NCBI GenBank assembly: GCA_947455805.1
Contig: CANGSN010000004.1
Coordinates: 1-30,911, forward strand
Direction of reading: 5' to 3'
Length of the DNA: 30,911 nucleotides
Source: Planctomycetota bacterium
Lineage (GTDB): Bacteria > Planctomycetota > UBA1135 > UBA2386
Made by a program: the position numbers and the translations under genes. Shown piece by piece: positions 26,147 through 30,911 of this stretch; position 1 is the stretch's first letter; each line of letters begins with the position of its first letter. The notes under the pieces were generated by a model. It saw nothing but the letters and a program-made list of their open reading frames with translations. It was not told the origin of the DNA and did no database searches.

Positions 26147-27154
26147 TCAGGAGCCGACGGAGTAGAAGCTCAGGAAGCGTTCGCACAGCGGCGACACCAT
26201 GCCCATGCCGCAGGCGAGCATCGACGCCATCTTCTTCTCGTCCTCGGTCGGCACCTCGAACTGCGACACGCAGCCGCCGGGCACCTGCCACCGCGAGCCG
26301 GCGACCTGCTGCTTCACGACCACCGCTTCGATCGCCTTTCCCAGCTCGGCCAGCCGCGCCGTGCGCACCGCCTCGGGCAGATCGGCGACACTGCGGCGCA
26401 GTTCGGCGAGGCCGCGCACCAGCAGTTCGGGCGGCGTCGCCGTGCCGTCCTTCACCCACGCAGCGAGCGCCTGCTGCTGCGTCGCGTCGAGCGTCGCCAG
26501 CGACGCCTTCGCCAATTCGGCGAGGTTGGCGCCGTGCTGCGCGAGCCCGGCCTGCAGCGCTTCGGTCATCGTCGCGAGGCCCTTGCGGCGCGTCGCCGCG
26601 GCGTCGCTGTCGCCCGGCCTCTCGTCGTCGCCCGGCATCCGACTCGGCGGCGGCACGATCGGCAGTTCGGGCTCGATGCGGGTCGCGCGCACCGGCTTGT
26701 CGACGTTCTGGCCGGCGCGCGTCGCATCGACCAGCAGCATCGTCACCGTCTTCGTCGTCTTCGCCACGGCGTCGCCGTGCACGCCCGCCATCGCCTCGAC
26801 TTCGCCCACGCGCGCACACGCCAGCGTGCACAGGCCGAACGTCTCGCGCGCCAGCGCGTCGCCGTGCGTCAGCCAGGCGCCGAACCAGTGGCTCGCGTCC
26901 CAGACGACGGGCTGGTCGTCGGGCACCACCAGCACCAGCAGCGGCTTGCCGTGCAACTTGGCGGCGGCGATCGCCTTCGTCAGCTGTTCCTTGCGCCAGG
27001 TGGCGACCGGGTCGGCGGCAGGCTGCGGATCCTGGGCGGCAGGCGACGCGTCGCCGAGGCCGAACGCGCGCGCCAACCAGGTCGGGGCCGCGGCGAAGCC
27101 GGCGGCAGCGGCGAGCGAACGGGACAAGAAGCGGCGGCGGTCGAACGTGGTCAT
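26147..27154 (-). CDS. Tat-exported Cys-tail paralogue 4 (first of the four)
   Basis: This 335-aa protein begins MTTFDRRRFLSRSL, the best Tat motif of the set (RRRFL), followed by an Ala-rich hydrophobic stretch and a likely cleavage region near AAQDPQP. It has HGKPLLVLVVPDD (69-80), WFGAW (90-94), FGLCTLACAR (Cys109, Cys113), and the tail Cys295, CGMGMVSPLC (Cys315, Cys324), ERFLSFYSVG. A Pro/Asp-rich insert (PPPSRMPGDDERPGDSD) at about 165-185 distinguishes it. It is transcribed first of the four, 100 nt after the selenoprotein gene. The function is unknown. Confidence 0.77.
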   Translation of the reverse strand: MTTFDRRRFLSRSLAAAAGFAAAPTWLARAFGLGDASPAAQDPQPAADPVATWRKEQLTKAIAAAKLHGKPLLVLVVPDDQPVVWDASHWFGAWLTHGDALARETFGLCTLACARVGEVEAMAGVHGDAVAKTTKTVTMLLVDATRAGQNVDKPVRATRIEPELPIVPPPSRMPGDDERPGDSDAAATRRKGLATMTEALQAGLAQHGANLAELAKASLATLDATQQQALAAWVKDGTATPPELLVRGLAELRRSVADLPEAVRTARLAELGKAIEAVVVKQQVAGSRWQVPGGCVSQFEVPTEDEKKMASMLACGMGMVSPLCERFLSFYSVGS

Positions 27155-27254
27155 GCTGTGCCTGGACGGCGGCGGGCCGGTGTGGTTCCCGCGCCGATGA
27201 TGGCGCGTCCCGCCGTCGCTGCCCAGGCCCGATGCCAGCGCGCGGTGACGACGT

Positions 27255-27509
27255 TCAGCCGCCGGGCTTCGAACCCTGCTGCAGCGCCTCGATGCTGGCG
27301 ATCACCTGCTCCGGCTGCGGCCAGCCGCCGCCGGGCGCGCCGCGTTGGCGGCTGGCGATCACCTTGCCGTCGACGAGCACGTCGAACTGGCCGAGCGAGC
27401 CGTGCTCGCGGGTGACCTTCAGGTCGAGGGCGTCTTCGATGTAGGCGGCAAGACCTGCCGCGCGAGGGCCGAAGCCTCAGGAGTGGCAGTGACGGATGGT
27501 GATCTGCAT
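27255..27509 (-). CDS. Selenoprotein W-like Rdx protein with in-frame TGA (selenocysteine)
   Basis: Read through the TGA at 27477-27479, this frame gives 84 residues that fit the SelW/Rdx thioredoxin-like family. The start MQITIRHCHS is followed by U11 and GFGPRAAGLAAYIE. The later parts are GQFDVLVDGKVIASRQRGAP and GGGWPQPEQVIASIEAL. Cys8-His-Ser-Sec11 sits exactly where the family has CxxC or CxxU. Homology continues past the TGA, and a SECIS-like hairpin follows it. The true stop is the TGA at 27255-27257. The ATG at 27509 has no strong ribosome-binding site. SelW proteins are small redox proteins. Decoding needs SelA, SelB, SelC and SelD, none of which lies in this window. Confidence 0.85.
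27445..27461 (-). promoter_or_regulatory. Bacterial SECIS-like hairpin for Sec insertion
   Basis: On the mRNA strand the sequence is GCGGCAGGTCTTGCCGC. It forms a perfect 6-bp stem (GCGGCA/TGCCGC) with a GGTCT loop. The loop begins 21 nt after the TGA, within the spacing known for bacterial SECIS elements. As I recall, the fdhF element of E. coli also has a GGUCU loop, where SelB binds. The hairpin lies within the coding frame, as bacterial SECIS elements do. Confidence 0.8.
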
Positions 27510-27579
27510 GGGCGCAGGTATCGGCCATCCGGGCCGCGAACGCGAGGGGGCGTCTCAGCTCGAGCGCGAAGCGCGAGCG

Positions 27580-28374
27580 TCAGTCGAACACGGACGCCAG
27601 GGTGGCGGGGTCGACGTTCTCCTTGCCACGGCGCAGCAGGAAGTAGCAGACCGCTCCCATGGTCGCCGTCAGGCCCTGGACGACGATGGTGAAGACGATC
27701 GTCACCACATCGACCGCAAGCGGCTTGGGACCTCCCGTCAGCCCACCTGCGAACATCATCACCACGAACCCGATCATCCCCAGCACCATCACGCCAGCGA
27801 TGGTGACCACCATGTGGGCCCCGAAGATCGGCCAGCGCGACCCATCCGTCAGGGACTTGCTGCGCTCGATCGCATGACCGCCACCACGCTCCTCCATGAC
27901 CGCTGCCGGGATGGCGACGTAGAGTCGCGCGGCTTCCATGATGCCTGGGATCAACAGCAGCAGGGAGAAGAGCGCGATGCGGAGGCCGACCAGGATGCCG
28001 GTCCCGAGTGCGCGGCCGAGGTTCTTCAGCCCGATCATCAGGGCCTGGTCCATCCGCGCCGGATTGCCCCGCAGCTGCTGCACGACGCCATAGGAGAGCG
28101 CGCCAGTCAGCAGGAAGGTGAGCACCATCTGCAGCAAGGCACTGCCGAGGGACACCACCGCGAACATCGGCAGATCGTCGACGTCGAAGTCCTTCGACGA
28201 CGGATCGAAGCGGCTCTGCACCCCCAGAACCATCGCCGCCCACGGCGCCAGGACGATGGCGCCGAGCACGGTGAACGGGACGAAGTTGCGGAAGTAGATG
28301 CTCAGCGTCTGGCCGAGCAGGTCGCCGAACGGCAGCGAATAGCGGCGAGTAGCGGTCGTGCGGGTCGTGGTCAC
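27580..28374 (-). CDS. Polytopic membrane protein of unknown function
   Basis: This 264-aa protein has about five hydrophobic segments, near residues 30-51, 70-93, 122-146, 185-213 and 222-249. It begins at a GTG preceded by GGGAG at 5 nt spacing, a well-placed ribosome-binding site. The polar N-terminus is followed by a LGQTLSIYFRNFVPFTVLG segment. A cytoplasmic-looking VMEERGGGHAIERSKSLTDGSRW loop resembles that of the glycerophosphodiester-phosphodiesterase-type membrane domain family, in which ERS and W are conserved. No catalytic motif is visible. A promoter candidate lies upstream. The selenoprotein gene starts 70 nt after its stop. Confidence 0.78.
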   Translation of the reverse strand: MTTTRTTATRRYSLPFGDLLGQTLSIYFRNFVPFTVLGAIVLAPWAAMVLGVQSRFDPSSKDFDVDDLPMFAVVSLGSALLQMVLTFLLTGALSYGVVQQLRGNPARMDQALMIGLKNLGRALGTGILVGLRIALFSLLLLIPGIMEAARLYVAIPAAVMEERGGGHAIERSKSLTDGSRWPIFGAHMVVTIAGVMVLGMIGFVVMMFAGGLTGGPKPLAVDVVTIVFTIVVQGLTATMGAVCYFLLRRGKENVDPATLASVFD

Positions 28375-28401
28375 GGACTCTCCCGAGTTCTTGGGCCGCG
28401 C

Positions 28402-28429
28402 GTTCTAGCCGCAAGCGCCACGAGCACAA
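28402..28429 (-). promoter_or_regulatory. Candidate promoter for the membrane protein gene
   Basis: On the minus strand TTGTGC (28429-28424) and TAGAAC (28407-28402) are separated by 16 nt. The start codon lies 28 nt further on. The -10 is a fair match (TAnnnT-like) and the -35 a weak one. Confidence 0.35.
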
Positions 28430-28442
28430 GCGCCGACGCCGC

Positions 28443-28470
28443 TTGCAAGGACCGCGGGCACGGCTAGCGT
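28443..28470 (+). promoter_or_regulatory. Candidate promoter for the DUF4129-DUF4350-moxR genes
   Basis: TTGCAA (28443-28448) and TAGCGT (28465-28470) are separated by 16 nt. Transcription would begin a few bases before the ATG at 28483, giving a very short or absent leader. It lies back-to-back with the minus-strand promoter candidate in the same 108-nt gap. Confidence 0.38.
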
Positions 28471-28482
28471 CCGTCGGCCACG

Positions 28483-29187
28483 ATGCGCCGCCACCCGGGA
28501 AGTCTGCTGCTGCCGCTGCTGCTCGGCTTCGCACTCGCGGCCTCGGCGACGGCGCAAGAACCGTCGCGCGCGCGCCAGCTGCTGGAGCGCTCCGGCTGCC
28601 AGACGTCGCTGCCGGGCGAACACGAAGGTGCTGGCGGCGGCGCCGGGGGCAACTCGGGCAAACGCCGCCGCACGGGGCCCGACGAGGACGATTCCTTCTT
28701 CTCGCTCGGCAAAGGCGGAGCGGCGATCGCCGAGGTGCTGCTGTGGACCGTGGTCGGCGGCGCCACCGTGCTGCTGGTCGTCGCCATCGTGCGCGGCCTC
28801 GCCGAACGCAGCCGCCCGGTCGTCGTGCGCACCACGGTCGTGGCCGCGCCCAGCGCCCCCAAGGCCGAACCAGCGCCAGCCGAGCAGCCACTGCCGGACC
28901 ACGAACGGTTCGCCGCCGCCGGCGACTTCGCCGGAGCACTGCACGCCGTGCTGCAGCGCGCGATCGTGCGCTTCGTCGAGCGCGGCGGCCGCCTGCCGAA
29001 GCACTGCACCGCGCGCGGCGCACTGTCGCGGATCGACGACGCGGCGTTGCCGCGCGACGCGTTCGGCCATCTCGTCGCCGCCACCGAGGTCGTTCGCTAC
29101 GCCGGCCGATCCGCCGAACGCACCGACTACGACGCCGCGTGCGCACAGCTGCAGCGCTGGGAGGACGCGTGTCGCCAACGCCCGTGA
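28483..29187 (+). CDS. DUF4129-containing membrane protein
   Basis: This 234-aa protein has a signal peptide (LLLPLLLGFALAASATAQE). A Gly/Asp-rich linker follows, then one transmembrane helix (EVLLWTVVGGATVLLVVAIV). The C-terminal helical domain begins near DHERFAAAGDFAGALHAVLQ, a DUF4129 pattern. Proteins of this type are encoded with MoxR ATPases and DUF58 proteins, as here. The role is unknown, but the cluster is often linked to envelope stress or chaperone-like functions. The next gene overlaps its 3' end. Confidence 0.78.
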   Translation: MRRHPGSLLLPLLLGFALAASATAQEPSRARQLLERSGCQTSLPGEHEGAGGGAGGNSGKRRRTGPDEDDSFFSLGKGGAAIAEVLLWTVVGGATVLLVVAIVRGLAERSRPVVVRTTVVAAPSAPKAEPAPAEQPLPDHERFAAAGDFAGALHAVLQRAIVRFVERGGRLPKHCTARGALSRIDDAALPRDAFGHLVAATEVVRYAGRSAERTDYDAACAQLQRWEDACRQRP

Positions 29188-30386
29188 CGCTGGTCTCGGC
29201 GAAGAAGGCGCGCTGGCTGACCCTGCTGGTCGTGCTGTCGCTCGGCGCTTCGCTGCTGTTGCTGCTGCGCGGTCCCGGCGAAGGCAAGGGCGGCGCCGCG
29301 TCCGCCGACGGCTACAGCCGTTCCGCGATCGGGCACCACGGCATGCTGCAGTGGCTGCGCGACAACGGTCGCTCGGTCACGCAGCTGCGCACCGACCGCA
29401 ACCTCGGCGAATGCGGATTGCTGATCGTCGCCGAGCCCAAGACGTCGTACAGCGACGACGACGACGACCGCATCAAGGCGTGGCACGACCAGCGGCCGCC
29501 GCTGTTGCTGGTGCTGCCGAAGCGCACAGGCTTGGAAGACCCGATGCGCCCGGGCTGGAACGCCGCGACCGGCCTCGTCGACGTCGGCGAGGTCGACGAC
29601 GTGCTGCGGCTGTTCCGCCCGTTCCTCAGCCGCCATCAAGGTGTGCAGCGTTTCGACCGCGTCAGCGGTTGGCGTGCGCCGGATGGCTGGCCGGTGCCCG
29701 ACCTGGTGGCGCCAGCCCAGTTGCTGCAGCGGCACCGCGACCTCGAGCCGATCGTCGAGTGCACCGAAGGCGTGCTGTTCGCGCGGCTCGGCGACGCGCA
29801 CGTGCTCGCCGATCCGGACCTGCTGCAGAACCACGGGCTCGGCCGCAGCCAGAACGCCGAACTGCTGCTGCGCATCGTCGACGACCTGACGCGCAAGGGC
29901 GGCCTGATCGTCGACGAGACGCTGCACGGCCACCTGCACTCGCCGAGCATCTGGCAGGCGATGGGCGAGTTCCCGCTGGTGCTGGTGACGGTGCACCTGG
30001 TGCTGCTCGCGCTGTTCGTCGTCTGGATCGCGCACGGCCGCTTCGGACCGGTGCTCGCCGAACCGCCGGCGATCGGCGCCGGCAAGGCCTTCCTGATCGA
30101 CAACGTGGTGGCGCTGCTGCGCGGGCACAAGCACGTGCCGAACGCGGCGCACCGCTACTTCCGCCAGCAGGTCGCCCGCGCGGCGACGCAGCTGGGGGCC
30201 GGGCGCGGGCTCGGCCACGAGCAGAACGAACAATGGCTGCTGGCGCGGATCGGGGATCCGCGGCGGCGCGAGGAACTGGCCGAGCTGCTGCGCGGCACGT
30301 TCAGCGAACAACGAGCGAGCGAAGCCCTGCAGGCGGCGCAGCGCGTGCGCAGCATCGTCACGGAGATCGTTCATGGCAGTCGCTGA
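29169..30386 (+). CDS. DUF4350-containing membrane protein
   Basis: The 405-aa product has one N-terminal transmembrane helix (WLTLLVVLSLGASLLLLL). The DUF4350 domain follows, with YSRSAIGHHGMLQWLRDNGR, then a segment with a predicted acidic loop SYSDDDDDRIKAW. A second membrane helix lies at LVLVTVHLVLLALFVVWIAH, and the C-terminal 110 or so residues are helical and cytoplasmic. I chose the GTG at 29169, which follows GGGAGG by 4 nt. The GTG at 29184, overlapping the previous stop as GTGA, is the alternative. It overlaps the MoxR gene by 14 nt. Confidence 0.8.
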   Translation: MSPTPVTLVSAKKARWLTLLVVLSLGASLLLLLRGPGEGKGGAASADGYSRSAIGHHGMLQWLRDNGRSVTQLRTDRNLGECGLLIVAEPKTSYSDDDDDRIKAWHDQRPPLLLVLPKRTGLEDPMRPGWNAATGLVDVGEVDDVLRLFRPFLSRHQGVQRFDRVSGWRAPDGWPVPDLVAPAQLLQRHRDLEPIVECTEGVLFARLGDAHVLADPDLLQNHGLGRSQNAELLLRIVDDLTRKGGLIVDETLHGHLHSPSIWQAMGEFPLVLVTVHLVLLALFVVWIAHGRFGPVLAEPPAIGAGKAFLIDNVVALLRGHKHVPNAAHRYFRQQVARAATQLGAGRGLGHEQNEQWLLARIGDPRRREELAELLRGTFSEQRASEALQAAQRVRSIVTEIVHGSR

Positions 30387-30911
30387 GATCGCCGACGTCG
30401 GCCGCCGCCTGCGCGAGCAGGTGGGCCGCGTCGTCATGGGGCAGGACGACAGCGTCGACCTGCTGTTCACCGCCTGGCTGGCCGCCGGCCACACGCTGCT
30501 CGAAGGCGTGCCCGGCACCGCCAAGACGCTGCTGGCGCGCAGCGTCGCGAAGTCGCTGCAGCTCGACTTCCGCCGCGTGCAGTTCACGCCGGACCTGATG
30601 CCGGCCGACGTGCTCGGCGCCAGCCTGTTCGACTTCCAAACCGGCCGCTTCTCGCTCAGCAAGGGCCCGATCTTCACCCAGCTGCTGCTCGCCGACGAGA
30701 TCAACCGCACGCCGCCGAAGACGCAGTCGGCGCTGCTCGAGGCGATGCAGGAACGCTCGGTGACGCTCGACGGCCAGACGCACGGGCTCGACGACGCGTT
30801 CTTCGTCGTCGCCACGCAGAACCCGATCGAGTTCGAAGGCACGTGGCCATTGCCCGAGGCCCAAACAGATCGCTTCTTGATGAAGCTCGTCGTTGGCTAT
30901 CCCGACGCCGA
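30373..30911 (+). CDS. MoxR-family AAA ATPase, 5' part (gene continues beyond window)
   Basis: The 179 visible residues match MoxR. The Walker A loop is GVPGTAKT at 45-52. The segment FRRVQFTPDLMPADVLGAS precedes the Walker B motif LLLADEINR (about 103-111). The following NRTPPKTQSALLEAMQERSV segment and the sensor region VVATQNPIE are standard. MoxR ATPases act as chaperones, often with VWA or DUF58 proteins, to mature other complexes. The gene begins within the last 14 nt of the DUF4350 gene, so the three genes form one operon. The window ends inside the gene, at PDA. Confidence 0.95.
   Translation, partial: MAVAEIADVGRRLREQVGRVVMGQDDSVDLLFTAWLAAGHTLLEGVPGTAKTLLARSVAKSLQLDFRRVQFTPDLMPADVLGASLFDFQTGRFSLSKGPIFTQLLLADEINRTPPKTQSALLEAMQERSVTLDGQTHGLDDAFFVVATQNPIEFEGTWPLPEAQTDRFLMKLVVGYPDA

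Noticed and set aside
27151..27528. Minus-strand ATG frame of 125 aa over the selenoprotein gene
   Set aside because: Its translation is Arg/Pro-rich with no domain. The other frame, with a TGA read as Sec, gives a recognisable Rdx protein.
27510..27579. Terminator after the membrane protein gene
   Set aside because: A weak inverted repeat near 27557-27574 needs a bulge and lacks a T-run, so it is not convincing.

Overview
The window is about 31 kb of very GC-rich, densely packed bacterial DNA. It suggests a motile, Gram-negative-type member of the Planctomycetota or a related deep lineage. The reasons are P- and L-ring flagellar genes, Tat-signal and lipoprotein genes, a secreted beta-rich protein of a kind I associate with marine planctomycetes, and a DUF4129/DUF4350/MoxR cluster. 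The phylum is an inference; no rRNA gene is present.

Layout. (1) 2-12431, + strand: a nearly continuous flagellar rod/hook operon in the order fliK(end)-flgD-flgE-flgF-flgG-flgA-flgH-flgI-flgJ(rod domain)-flgN-like-flgK-flgL, then a small FliE-like ORF and a GNAT acetyltransferase (to 13309). It supplies hook-length control, hook cap, hook, distal rod, P and L rings with the P-ring chaperone, and the hook-filament junction. (2) 13319-15983, - strand: a small lipoprotein, a 108-bp tandem repeat with hairpins at the unit junctions, and a large secreted protein with a duplicated domain. (3) 16241-20859, + strand: etfB-etfA, the YchF/OLA1 ATPase, and a His-rich lipoprotein coupled to a COG0523 (CobW-type) metal GTPase. 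(4) 20872-28374, - strand: the most unusual part. Read in transcription order it holds a membrane protein, a selenoprotein W-like Rdx gene with an in-frame TGA (Sec) and a bacterial SECIS-like hairpin, four tandem paralogues of a Tat-exported cysteine-motif protein, a DUF692/MNIO enzyme, a small MNIO-partner-like protein, a nucleotidyltransferase-fold protein and a 63-aa acidic protein. (5) 28483-30911, + strand: DUF4129, DUF4350 and MoxR ATPase genes; the MoxR gene runs off the window.

Two things deserve most attention. The first is the selenoprotein at 27255-27509, which conventional gene calling would miss because it reads the Sec codon as a stop. The second is the cassette of four Tat/Cys-tail paralogues joined by a GTGA overlap to a DUF692 enzyme. 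DUF692 enzymes typically modify cysteine or other residues of peptide substrates, so the conserved C-terminal cysteine tails of the paralogues are candidate substrates of a system I do not recognise as described.
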